The notes beneath the pieces are model-generated. The model was given only the letters and a program-made list of their open reading frames with translations, was not told the DNA's origin and made no database searches. Positions 1 to 7,790 of a DNA stretch of 61,894 nucleotides are shown piece by piece. Positions within the stretch are counted from its first letter, which is position 1. Every line of letters begins with the position of its first letter. Source of the DNA: Rhodosalinus halophilus (lineage in GTDB: Bacteria; Pseudomonadota; Alphaproteobacteria; Rhodobacterales; Rhodobacteraceae); contig NZ_QNTQ01000026.1 of assembly GCF_003298775.1 (NCBI RefSeq), positions 1 through 61,894 of the forward strand. Reading direction: 5' to 3'. The translations under genes and the position numbers were made by a program.

Positions 1-484
1 GATGCGGACCCGCGCCGAGACCCCCGCGCTGCTCAAGGGACTGTTGTTCGGGCCGGACGGCGCCGCGTTCTCGCCCACCCACACACGCAAGGGCGACCGG
101 CTCTACCGCTACTACGTCAGCCAGACTGTGCTGAAGCACGGCGCAGGATCCTGCTCGGTCGGCCGTGTGCCCGCCGGCGAGATCGAGGCCGCCGTCATCG
201 ACCAGCTACGCGCCGTGTTCCGCCAGCCTGAGATCGTGGCGGGCACATGGAAGGCGGCGCGCACGCATGCCGACGACATCACCGAGGCCGATGCGCGCAC
301 GGCCCTGCAGCGGCTCGATCCGCTGTGGGACGAACTCTTCCCTGCCGAGCAGGCGCGTATCGTGACGCTGCTGGTCGAGCGCGTCGACATCGGCACGGAT
401 GGACTGAACGTCCGGCTGCGCGTGGACGGCCTCGCGGGCCTCGCACGCGAGATGCTGGCCGGTGACATGGGCGCTGCTGCATGA
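1..484 (+). CDS. Large serine recombinase, C-terminal part (5' end outside window)
   Basis: This is the last 160 or so residues of a site-specific recombinase of the large serine (resolvase/invertase) family. Enzymes of this family integrate and excise mobile elements through a catalytic serine in the N-terminal domain. That domain and most of the DNA-binding region lie upstream of the window. What is visible is the recombinase-type beta-ribbon segment (the LLKGLLFGPDGAAFSPTHTR stretch near the window start, followed by YRYYVSQ) and a C-terminal helical tail. The ribbon lacks the usual zinc cysteine pairs, as in many phage- and island-type members. The stop overlaps the start of the next gene by four bases (ATGA), so the two are probably translationally coupled. 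Activity cannot be judged from this fragment. Confidence 0.85.
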   Translation, partial: MRTRAETPALLKGLLFGPDGAAFSPTHTRKGDRLYRYYVSQTVLKHGAGSCSVGRVPAGEIEAAVIDQLRAVFRQPEIVAGTWKAARTHADDITEADARTALQRLDPLWDELFPAEQARIVTLLVERVDIGTDGLNVRLRVDGLAGLAREMLAGDMGAAA

Positions 485-891
485 GCCGCGCGACGCCGAT
501 CCCGGAGACTGTGACGCTCCATGTCCCCTTCCGCATCGTGAAGCGCGGCGGACGGAAAGAGATGCAATTGCCGGATGGCGCGATGCTGTCGCGGCGGACC
601 GACAACACGCTGGTCAAGGCGCTGGCGCGGGCGTTCCGCTGGAAGCGCATGCTGGACTCGGGCGACTTCGCAACCATCGCCGATCTCGCTGAACATGAGC
701 GCATCGCTGCGCCGTACCTGACCCGCACACTGCGGCTGGCGTTTCTCGCCCCGGATCTGGTGGAGGCGATCCTTGATGGGCGTCAGCCCAGCAACCTGTC
801 GCTCGAGATGCTGCGCAAGCCATTGCCGACCGGCTGGTCAGAGCAGAGGGAGGTGTTGTCATCCGATGGCCACTGCGACAATCCCAAGTGA
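481..891 (+). CDS. Small HTH-type partner protein of the serine recombinase
   Basis: A 136-residue basic protein overlapping the recombinase stop codon. Small proteins of this kind commonly follow large serine recombinases in alphaproteobacterial mobile elements. They carry an HTH-like helical segment, here about residues 60-95 (ADLAEHERIAAPYLTRTLRL). A DNA-binding or directionality role is a reasonable inference but is not shown by sequence. The family as I know it usually ends soon after a GW.EQR..L motif. Here about ten unrelated residues follow that motif before the stop, so the 3' end may have been altered by recombination. The stop codon lies inside a perfect inverted repeat at 888-905. 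Confidence 0.7.
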   Translation: MSRATPIPETVTLHVPFRIVKRGGRKEMQLPDGAMLSRRTDNTLVKALARAFRWKRMLDSGDFATIADLAEHERIAAPYLTRTLRLAFLAPDLVEAILDGRQPSNLSLEMLRKPLPTGWSEQREVLSSDGHCDNPK

Positions 892-905
892 ATCAAGGGA
901 TTCAC
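888..905. repeat. Perfect 7-bp inverted repeat GTGAATC-AAGG-GATTCAC
   Basis: Arms 888-894 and 899-905 are perfectly complementary around a 4-base centre. The repeat contains the stop codon of the recombinase partner gene and sits between the recombination module and the DUF488 gene. Each arm holds a GANTC site, the CcrM methylation target of alphaproteobacteria. It could be an attachment-site core, a weak terminator or a regulator site; there is no T-run after it. Confidence 0.5.
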
Positions 906-947
906 GAGCCGGAGTCCCCGTGTTACGGTAGGAAAAACGAGGCAGGC

Positions 948-1463
948 ATGAGCGTACTCTTCACAGTTGGCTACGAGGGCACCGATATTGATCGGTTCGT
1001 CAGAACGCTGAAGGCGGCCGGTGTACGGCAGTTGGCTGATGTTCGTGCGGTACCCGTCTCCCGCAAGGCGGGGTTCTCGAAGAAGAAGCTGGCGGCGCGC
1101 CTAGCCGAAGAGGGCATCGAGTATTTCCATTTCGTCTCCCTCGGAGACCCCAAACCAGGTCGGGATGCAGCGCGTGCCGGGGAGTTCGATCTGTTCCGGT
1201 CGATCTATGGTACCCACATGCAGACCGAGCCAGCGCAGGACGCTTTGCGCGACCTCACCGACACGGTGCAGGCGGCACCGACCTGCCTCCTTTGCTTCGA
1301 GCGAGATCCCGAAACGTGCCACAGGACGATTGTCGCACGCGAGATCTCGGAAGAGGTTGGATTCGACATTTTCAATCTGTTCGCTGACGATCCTGATCGC
1401 TATGTCCGTAACGCTGCAAAATTGCCGCGTTTCCATTCTGGTGAAGGCGCTACCGCAGCGTAG
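948..1463 (+). CDS. DUF488 domain protein
   Basis: A 171-residue DUF488 protein. Family hallmarks are visible: the N-terminal FTVGYEG motif (residues 5-11), DVR (31-33), and a C-terminal CFERDPETCHR motif with Cys116, Cys124, His125 and Arg126. The biochemical role of the family is unknown; the conserved Cys-His-Arg cluster suggests a catalytic or metal site. I chose the ATG at 948 because the protein begins like family members there and a purine-rich GAGG lies a few bases upstream; the frame stays open to 888 but that extension looks non-homologous. The next gene overlaps its 3' end by 62 bases, implying tight coupling. Its position ahead of a type III R-M pair suggests a defence-island accessory. 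Confidence 0.85.
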   Translation: MSVLFTVGYEGTDIDRFVRTLKAAGVRQLADVRAVPVSRKAGFSKKKLAARLAEEGIEYFHFVSLGDPKPGRDAARAGEFDLFRSIYGTHMQTEPAQDALRDLTDTVQAAPTCLLCFERDPETCHRTIVAREISEEVGFDIFNLFADDPDRYVRNAAKLPRFHSGEGATAA

Positions 1464-2169
1464 TACCGCTCACGGGGAAACGGTCTGCTGCGCCGGGGTG
1501 ACTGCCCGAGGCGAGTTCAAGCGGCTTTATCCTGTGCGATTCCGCCACCTTTCCGATGAGTCCGCCTTCAAGCGTTGGGATTGGGTGGATTTCAAGTACC
1601 GCAGACCGACACGAGACAATCGTGGCGAAAGCTGTCATGTCGCCGAAGAGTCGATCAAGCGGGATGGGCGCATGCCGCGCAAAGATCGAGCCGCCTTCCT
1701 TAACCCGCTTGTCTCGAAGTCCGTGGCGGAAGCTGCGGAAGCCGGTAGGTCCTTGGCGTTGATCCGACCAAGAAACACACGCTTCTACTATAAGGCGAAA
1801 TCGCCCGAACAGATTGAGGCGGAGCGCGAGACTTATCGGCAGGCCGCAAGCCAGGGCGATTTTTTCGACGAAGAACTAAAGGCGCTGGAGCCAAGCCCCT
1901 ACGAGTTCCGGTTCAGTTTCGAGGACGGCACTGGGCCGCACGATTACGCGAACGGCGATTGGGAAGCCCATGCCATGTTCTTCTTTGGAAAACGTCGCGA
2001 GGGGTCAGAGCGCGCGGCGCTTGAGTGGATGAGCACGACTTTCAACGATGAATACCCAAAGAAGGGCATGCTCTTCTGCGTCGGGAACAAGGCCAAACAC
2101 CCAAAGACCTGGCAGCTGCTGGGGGTTCTGCGGGTGGACGACACGGGCCAGGACGCGCTTCCCCTGTAG
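1402..2169 (+). CDS. Unrecognised protein overlapping DUF488 gene
   Basis: A 255-residue protein I cannot assign to a named family. It opens with a beta-strand-like ILVKALPQ segment (from residue 12), then GETVCCAGVTARGEFKRLYP (about 25-44). A charged central region follows, and the C-terminal part contains a W-rich segment (DYANGDWEAH) and a FFFGKRREGSERA stretch. There is no signal peptide or membrane segment. The ATG at 1402 lies inside the DUF488 gene in another frame; the 62-base overlap and the conserved-looking N-terminus support it. GC is lower than in the core genome to the right. It is probably the functional partner of the DUF488 protein; a PUA/ASCH-like nucleic-acid fold is conceivable but only a guess. 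Confidence 0.65.
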   Translation: MSVTLQNCRVSILVKALPQRSTAHGETVCCAGVTARGEFKRLYPVRFRHLSDESAFKRWDWVDFKYRRPTRDNRGESCHVAEESIKRDGRMPRKDRAAFLNPLVSKSVAEAAEAGRSLALIRPRNTRFYYKAKSPEQIEAERETYRQAASQGDFFDEELKALEPSPYEFRFSFEDGTGPHDYANGDWEAHAMFFFGKRREGSERAALEWMSTTFNDEYPKKGMLFCVGNKAKHPKTWQLLGVLRVDDTGQDALPL

Positions 2170-2507
2170 CCGTGAGACGCCGAGCGAGGATGAAATGCGC
2201 GACGTCATCGGTTCCGAAGCGGCTTCGTCTGGCCATTCGACTTGCGGAAGGAGGCCGGCGCGGCTTAGTCTGCAGGCGTAAACGGCGGGAATGTCAGCTC
2301 AAATCCGGGGCGTCCGGCAATGCCGCCGCCTGCTGGGAAATGAGAGCGACCACGATGACCGCCATGCGCGCGATCCCTCCAGCCTCGTCCGATCTTGGGC
2401 CAGCCAGCCCAAGGGTCTCCGCGCGTCGGGGCGCCACGGACCTGCTGGCGTCAAGGCGCATGGTGGCCATCCTGGTCAGCAAGTATTGAGAAAGAAGAGG
2501 TTTCAGC
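2170..2507. other. Non-coding gap upstream of mod
   Basis: About 340 bases between the unknown gene and mod. Short open frames exist on both strands, but none has a convincing protein or ribosome site. The only clear signal is a purine-rich AAGAAGAGG at 2491-2499 serving the GTG start of mod. The stretch may be a decayed gene or a junction left by island assembly. Confidence 0.5.
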
Positions 2508-4619
2508 GTGTCGCGACTGACGGATCTGATCGCACGGGCGAAGGCGAAGGATCGAGCTCTCGGAGACGAGCTGGAGCGTGAATTCAAGGCGCTGGCGTCG
2601 CGGCGCGCCTTTGGTCTCAACTTCGAACGGCACCGGCCCGAGAGCGTGGAACTGCCGGGTCGGCCGATCCGCCGGGGGGACAAGGTACGCATCCTGCCGC
2701 CGCGCGGGTCCACGGCCAAGGGCGACGCGCGGCTGTGGAAGGTGCTCCGCATCGACGAAGCCGACGGCAAGCGCACCGCGCATGTCTCGCTGATCGACGC
2801 CGCAGAGCCCGAGACGGCCGACGTCGCGACCGACGACATCGTCGTTGTCGCGGAGTTCCGCGACTACATCTATCCGGGGCTGGTCAGCACCGGGAAGGTC
2901 GAGCGCGGGGCCGACAAGCCCTACCACACCGTGATCAACGGCGAGAATTTCCATGTTCTGGAGGCGCTGACATTCACACATCGAGGAAAGATCGATGCCA
3001 TCTACATAGATCCGCCCTACAATACCGGCGCGCGAGACTGGAAATACAATAACGACTACGTCGAGGAAGAGGATCTATACCGTCACTCTAAGTGGCTGGC
3101 ATTCATGGAACGTCGACTTTTGGTCGCGAAGCGGTTGTTGAACCCAGACGCAAGCTGCTTGATTGTGTCGATTGACGAGAAGGAATACCTGCGCCTCGGC
3201 ATGCTTCTCGAGCAGATGTTTCCAGAGGCGAGCATGCAGATGATTTCAAGCGTAATAAACCCGAAGGGCACTGGCAGGTTCAACGAATTTTCGCGAACAA
3301 ATGAATACATCTATATGCTTTGGTTTGGCGATGAACGTGTCAAACCCTTGAAGGTTACGGCAGCGGGGAAAGCTCCGAAGGTAGAATGGCAGACCTTCAG
3401 AAGGCGTGATTTATCGTCTGTGCGGCATACCCGGCCGGGGCAATTCTATCCAATCTACGTGAACGAGGAGTCCGGCGAAATCGATCACATTGGGGAGCCG
3501 TTGCCCCACCATGTGCCAAGAGACGAAGCCCCAAAACGGAAAGGCTGCATTGCCGTATTTCCCGTGCGCCCTGATGGGACAGAAATGAACTGGGCGATTA
3601 CAGTTCCAGCTCTGAAGAATAGGCTTGCAAAGGGGTATGCGCGCGCCGGAAAGTTTACTGGAGAGGCACAACCTTACATCATTCAATATCTGAAGTCTGG
3701 TCCGATCAAGGATATCGAAGAGGGGCGAGCAACCATTGTTGGCAGAAACCCGGATGGTTCGGTCATAGCTGAATATCAGCAAGGCACCAGAAAGCTCCCG
3801 ACGACACAGTGGGAGTTTACGTCTCACAGTGCAGAGCATTATGGGACAAACCTCCTGAAGAGACTTCTTCCAGACCGACGTTTCCCATTTCCGAAATCGA
3901 TGTATGCGGTAGAGGACTGCCTCCGTTTCTTCATTGAAGACAAGCCGCACGCTATCGTGCTCGACTTCTTCAGCGGCTCCGGCACCACGGCCCATGCCGT
4001 CATGCGCCTCAATCGCCAGGACGGTGGCAGACGCCAGTGCATCTCGGTCACCAACAACGAGGTCGCCGCTGACGAGCAGGCCGCGCTCCGGATGTCAGGC
4101 CTTCGTCCTGGCGATCCCGATTGGGAGAAGTGGGGCATCTGCGACTACATCACCAAGCCCCGGATCAGAGCCGCTATCACAGGCAAGACGCCCGAGGGCG
4201 AGGACATCGACGGCGACTACAAGTTCACCGACGAGTTCCCGATGGCCGAGGGCTTCGAGGAGAACGCCGAGTTCTTCACGCTGACCTACGAGACGCCGGT
4301 CGCGGTGCATCACAACCTCGCCTTCCAGCGCATTGCGCCGCTCCTCTGGATGCGTGCGGGCGCGGAGGGACCCCGGATCGATGCGCTGCCGGATCAGGGC
4401 TGGGCCGTCGCCGAGACGTATGGGCTGCTGGTCGACCTGGACCGCTCGGCGGAGTTCTGCGACGCGGTCGATGCCTGCGAGAGGCTGCGCATCGCCTATA
4501 TCGTTACCGACGACGACCGGCGCTTCCAGTCCGTCGCGCGCAGGCTGCCCGACTCGGTCGAGCCGATCCGGCTCTACGAGTCGTACCTTTCCAATTTCCG
4601 CTTTTCGATGGGCCGCTAA
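2508..4619 (+). CDS. mod: Type III-like DNA methyltransferase (Mod)
   Basis: A 703-residue site-specific DNA methyltransferase of the N4/N6 type. The catalytic motif IV DPPY is at residues 168-171 (IDPPYNTG). The SAM-binding motif I DFFSGSGTT starts at 486. Motif IV before motif I, separated by a long target-recognition region, is the beta-class order seen in type III Mod subunits. The N-terminal 150 residues form a beta-rich domain not typical of short Mod proteins. The start is GTG at 2508 with AAGAAGAGG upstream. The central region (roughly 3080-3960) has much lower GC than the flanks, suggesting exchange of the recognition domain. res follows after three bases, so the two are an operon. 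The product should modify host sites and supply specificity to Res. Confidence 0.9.
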   Translation: MSRLTDLIARAKAKDRALGDELEREFKALASRRAFGLNFERHRPESVELPGRPIRRGDKVRILPPRGSTAKGDARLWKVLRIDEADGKRTAHVSLIDAAEPETADVATDDIVVVAEFRDYIYPGLVSTGKVERGADKPYHTVINGENFHVLEALTFTHRGKIDAIYIDPPYNTGARDWKYNNDYVEEEDLYRHSKWLAFMERRLLVAKRLLNPDASCLIVSIDEKEYLRLGMLLEQMFPEASMQMISSVINPKGTGRFNEFSRTNEYIYMLWFGDERVKPLKVTAAGKAPKVEWQTFRRRDLSSVRHTRPGQFYPIYVNEESGEIDHIGEPLPHHVPRDEAPKRKGCIAVFPVRPDGTEMNWAITVPALKNRLAKGYARAGKFTGEAQPYIIQYLKSGPIKDIEEGRATIVGRNPDGSVIAEYQQGTRKLPTTQWEFTSHSAEHYGTNLLKRLLPDRRFPFPKSMYAVEDCLRFFIEDKPHAIVLDFFSGSGTTAHAVMRLNRQDGGRRQCISVTNNEVAADEQAALRMSGLRPGDPDWEKWGICDYITKPRIRAAITGKTPEGEDIDGDYKFTDEFPMAEGFEENAEFFTLTYETPVAVHHNLAFQRIAPLLWMRAGAEGPRIDALPDQGWAVAETYGLLVDLDRSAEFCDAVDACERLRIAYIVTDDDRRFQSVARRLPDSVEPIRLYESYLSNFRFSMGR

Positions 4620-4622
4620 CCC

Positions 4623-7217
4623 ATGAAGTTCACGCTCAAAGATTACCAGGAAGATGCCGTCAAGGACGTGCTCACCAACCTCCGCAAGGCCGCTAAGCGC
4701 TGGCACGAGGATGGGGATCGGCACGCCTTCTCGCTCACGGCGACTACCGGCGCCGGCAAGACCGTCATGGCCGCGGCCGTGTTCGAGGCACTGTTCCACG
4801 GCGATGACAACTTCGACTTCGAGCCCGATCCCGGCGCGGTCGTGATCTGGTTCAGCGACGACCCTGCGCTGAACGCCCAGTCGCATTTCCGTCTGCGTGA
4901 GGCATCCGACCGTCTGACGCTGTCGGATCTTGTGATCGTGCAGAACACCTTCAACCGCGAGAAGCTTGAGGCTGGGAAGGTCTATTTCCTGAACACGCAG
5001 AAGCTGAGCAAGTCGAGCCTGCTGGTGCGCGGCCACGACCCTGACGACCCGGGCGTCGAGACGGACGGCCGCCAGACCGTCATGCCCGACATGCGCGCCT
5101 TCACGATCTGGGACACGATCCAGAACACGATCGAGGATCCCGATCTGACCCTCTACCTCGTCCTCGACGAGGCACACCGCGGGATGAAGGCCTCGGGCGG
5201 GAATGGCGGCGGCGAGAAGCCAACCATCGTGAAGCGACTGATCAACGGGTCCGGCTCGGTGCCCGGTATCCCGATCGTCCTCGGCATCTCGGCGACGGTC
5301 GAACGCTTCAACGCCGCCATGGCCGACATGCAAAGCCGGGCCACTCTTCCCAACGTGGTGGTCGATTCCGGCAAGGTGCAGGCCTCGGGCCTGCTGAAGG
5401 ACACGATCATCCTCGACGTGCCCAATGAGGTCGGCCAGTTCGATACCGTGCTGGTCCGGCGCGGCACCGACAAGCTGAAAGAGATCACGGCCGCCTGGGA
5501 GGAGTACGCAAAGCAGCAGGATGACGCGGACACCGTGGCGCCGCTCATGGTCCTGCAGGTGCCGAACTCGCCAGACCCCGATGACATTGGGCGCGCTCTC
5601 GATACGATCTACGAGCGCTGGCCCGAGCTCGGCGACGACGCGGTGGCCCATGTTTTCGGGGACCACACGACCCAGACCTTCGGCAGCCACTCGATTCCCT
5701 ACATCTCGCCGGAGCGCGTTCAGGAGTCGATCTGGGTGCGCGTTCTGATCGCCAAGGACGCAATCAGCACCGGCTGGGACTGCCCGAGGGCGGAGGTGAT
5801 GGTGTCGTTCCGTCCCGCGAAGGACAGAACGCACATCACGCAGCTTCTCGGCCGGATGGTCCGTACGCCGCTTGCGAGGAGGATCCCTGGTAACGAGCGG
5901 CTCAACGCCGTTGACTGCCTCTTGCCGTTCTTCGACGCGCAATCGGTGAAGGATGTAGCCAAGGCGCTGATGTCCGGCGGCGACGGGGGCGAAGAGCTTC
6001 CCGGCCGGCGCGTGCTGGTAAATCCCGACGAAATGAAGCCGAATCCGGCCATTCCGGAGGCGGTCTGGGGCAAGCTGCTCTCTCTCCCGTCGCAGTCGCT
6101 GCCGAAGCGCCAGGCCAAGCCCGTGAAACGCCTGACCTCGCTGGCCCACGAACTCGCTGCTGACGGGCTCCTGCCGGGAGCCGGCAAGAAGGCCCACGCC
6201 GAGATGCACAAGGTGCTGAACGCCGCGCGAGAGCGATACAAGTCGGAGATCGCGAAGGCGCGCAAGACGGTCCTGACGGTCGAAGGCAAGAGCCTCAAGA
6301 CCGATCTGGAGACACGAGAGATGTCGTTCGACGACTTCCTCGAGGCTGCGGATTTCGCGGTGATCGATGATGCATACCGCCGTGCAGGGCGCACCATTAG
6401 TCCGGATCTTGCAACGTCCTACAGTGAAGCTCTCGCGAAGGCAGAGGGCCACGATGACGACCTTGAAGCCGCGTTGATCGAGGCGCGCGTCACGGTAGCG
6501 GCGCTCGGGTTGGTACCGGAAGTGAAGGAGTACCTAGAGTCAGAGGCAGAGAGCCTCGCAAACAAGTGGCTCACGAAGCACCGGATCGAGATCAAGAGCC
6601 TCTCGGACGAGCGCCAGGAGGTCTATCGCCAGATCCGTGAGATGAGCGCTCATCCTCTGGATGTCGATCTGGCCAAACCAACTTCGTGGATGCAGCCCAC
6701 TACCGTGCGAGAAGCGGATGGCTCGGAGACCCCGCTGCCACGCTTCGAACGGCACCTGCTTTGCGCAGCGGATGGCATGTTCCCAGAGGATTTTAACTCG
6801 TGGGAAGGAGACGTTGTGTCCGCAGAGCTGAAGCGCGCGGGAACAATCGCCTGGTATCGGAATCCGTCTCGGTCCAGCCAGGACTCCCTCGGCGTGACTT
6901 ACGAGGACGGCGGAGACGTCAAGATCGTGCGGCCGGACTTTATCTTCTTCGCGGAGCTGGCAGATGGGTCCATTGCCGCCGACATCGTCGACCCGCACGG
7001 GACACAGTTCGGTGACTCGATCCCGAAGCTGAAGGGGCTTGCGAAGTACGCTGCGACATACGGCGAAACCTTCCGCCGGATAGATGCGGTCGCGAAGGTG
7101 GGCGAGAGTTTTCGCGTTCTGGATCTTAAGGAAGAGGCGGTGCGAGCCGCCGTGGAAAGCGCGACGTCCGTCAAGGCGCTATACGAGAGTGCCGTCGCGG
7201 ATGACTACACCGTATGA
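4623..7217 (+). CDS. res: Type III-like restriction helicase-nuclease (Res)
   Basis: An 864-residue SF2 helicase-nuclease expected to work with Mod as the cutting subunit. Walker A TTGAGKT is at 41-47, DEAH at 182-185, SAT at 223-225 and motif VI QLLGRMVR at 407-414. The C-terminal third carries a PD-(D/E)XK-like region, RPDF at 770-773. The expected D/E-x-K triad is not evident: the second acidic motif reads DIVDPHG at 787-793. So the nuclease is either a divergent subfamily or uses another geometry. I recall helicases with this VDPHG tail as a recurring group, which argues against simple inactivation. The gene starts three bases after the mod stop and ends 273 bases before tRNA-Ser. It should block unmodified phage or plasmid DNA. 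Confidence 0.87.
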   Translation: MKFTLKDYQEDAVKDVLTNLRKAAKRWHEDGDRHAFSLTATTGAGKTVMAAAVFEALFHGDDNFDFEPDPGAVVIWFSDDPALNAQSHFRLREASDRLTLSDLVIVQNTFNREKLEAGKVYFLNTQKLSKSSLLVRGHDPDDPGVETDGRQTVMPDMRAFTIWDTIQNTIEDPDLTLYLVLDEAHRGMKASGGNGGGEKPTIVKRLINGSGSVPGIPIVLGISATVERFNAAMADMQSRATLPNVVVDSGKVQASGLLKDTIILDVPNEVGQFDTVLVRRGTDKLKEITAAWEEYAKQQDDADTVAPLMVLQVPNSPDPDDIGRALDTIYERWPELGDDAVAHVFGDHTTQTFGSHSIPYISPERVQESIWVRVLIAKDAISTGWDCPRAEVMVSFRPAKDRTHITQLLGRMVRTPLARRIPGNERLNAVDCLLPFFDAQSVKDVAKALMSGGDGGEELPGRRVLVNPDEMKPNPAIPEAVWGKLLSLPSQSLPKRQAKPVKRLTSLAHELAADGLLPGAGKKAHAEMHKVLNAARERYKSEIAKARKTVLTVEGKSLKTDLETREMSFDDFLEAADFAVIDDAYRRAGRTISPDLATSYSEALAKAEGHDDDLEAALIEARVTVAALGLVPEVKEYLESEAESLANKWLTKHRIEIKSLSDERQEVYRQIREMSAHPLDVDLAKPTSWMQPTTVREADGSETPLPRFERHLLCAADGMFPEDFNSWEGDVVSAELKRAGTIAWYRNPSRSSQDSLGVTYEDGGDVKIVRPDFIFFAELADGSIAADIVDPHGTQFGDSIPKLKGLAKYAATYGETFRRIDAVAKVGESFRVLDLKEEAVRAAVESATSVKALYESAVADDYTV

Positions 7218-7489
7218 GCCCACGGGTTCGTTGTCGGTCGCGAACGCAGAGAGACGGCCCATTCGAACCAGCCGATCCCGCGGCTGCGGGAATACGCCGC
7301 AAAATCAGATGCTTGGGGCTCTTAACCGCCGGGGCGCGGTTAAGAGGTCGGGAGAAACCGGGAAAATAGAGACGCCAGACCCGGCGCTCTTGGGCTCTGC
7401 CGGTTAAGAGCCGCACCTGCATAACCCTCGAAAACAACGAGAAAATCCGGCCGCGGCCGGATCGGGAGAACGCTTTCGCGAGGGCAAGT
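7218..7489. other. Gap between res and tRNA-Ser with repeats
   Basis: About 270 bases with no convincing gene. It holds the CTCTTAACCG/CGGTTAAGAG inverted pair (7319-7346), a third copy at 7401-7410, and a segment at 7249-7269 (GAGACGGCCCATTCGAACC region) resembling the 3' end of the neighbouring tRNA-Ser read on the same strand. It is probably the island's junction with the tRNA locus. Confidence 0.5.
7319..7346. repeat. Inverted repeat CTCTTAACCG / CGGTTAAGAG, with further copies at 7401 and 7587
   Basis: Perfect 10-base arms at 7319-7328 and 7337-7346 surround an 8-base centre. A third copy, CGGTTAAGAG, lies at 7401-7410. A fourth, TCTTAACCG, is at 7587-7595 on the far side of tRNA-Ser, inside its own small hairpin GACGGT-CTTA-ACCGTC (7582-7597). 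Four copies of an AT-containing 9-mer in 280 bases of GC-rich DNA are unlikely to be chance. Binding sites for a recombination factor or a tRNA-locus regulator are possible. Confidence 0.55.
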
Positions 7490-7578
7490 GGCGGAGACGA
7501 TGGGATTCGAACCCACGAGACCCTTTCGGGCCTACTCCCTTAGCAGGGGAGCGCCTTCGACCGCTCGGCCACGTCTCC
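7490..7578 (-). tRNA. tRNA-Ser (anticodon GCT)
   Basis: Read on the minus strand, the 7-base acceptor stem GGAGACG (7572-7578) pairs with CGTCTCC (7494-7500). A G discriminator and an encoded CCA (7490-7492) follow. The D arm GTGGCCGAGCGGTC, an anticodon loop CTGCTAA giving anticodon GCT, a long class II variable arm typical of serine tRNAs, and a T arm GGTTCGAATCCC are all present. It decodes AGC/AGU. The gene abuts the accessory region at its 3' end, the usual side for tRNA-targeted islands. Confidence 0.97.
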
Positions 7579-7790
7579 GCCGACGGTCTTAACCGTCATG
7601 GCGGCAGGAGCGCAAGGCATCATCGTCCTGCCGGTCGCGGAGGTGGTGGTATGGGGCCGCAAGGCCTGCGCGGTCCGGCCGTCGCGGCATGGCTGCGTCG
7701 GCGAACCGTCTGCGCTCACCTGGCCTTGGCGCCGCGGTGAAAGCTGCCCGCGGCGGCAAAGCTTCCGCCCGCGATGCGCCGCCGTGTGAT

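Noticed and set aside
888-947. Longer N-terminus for the DUF488 protein
   Set aside because: The extra 20 residues do not look like the family, and the better ribosome-site position is before 948.
2172-2489. 105-codon open frame before mod
   Set aside because: Composition and lack of ribosome site suggest chance; no recognisable motif.
4095-6452. 785-codon minus-strand open frame across mod and res
   Set aside because: It is a shadow of the res coding frame in high-GC DNA: no family motif, arginine/leucine/valine/histidine-heavy composition, and the plus strand has full helicase motifs.
7255-7410. Second tRNA-like sequence on the minus strand (CTCTTAA loop and GGTTCGAAT T-loop)
   Set aside because: The stems do not pair and the distance between the parts is far too long for a tRNA.
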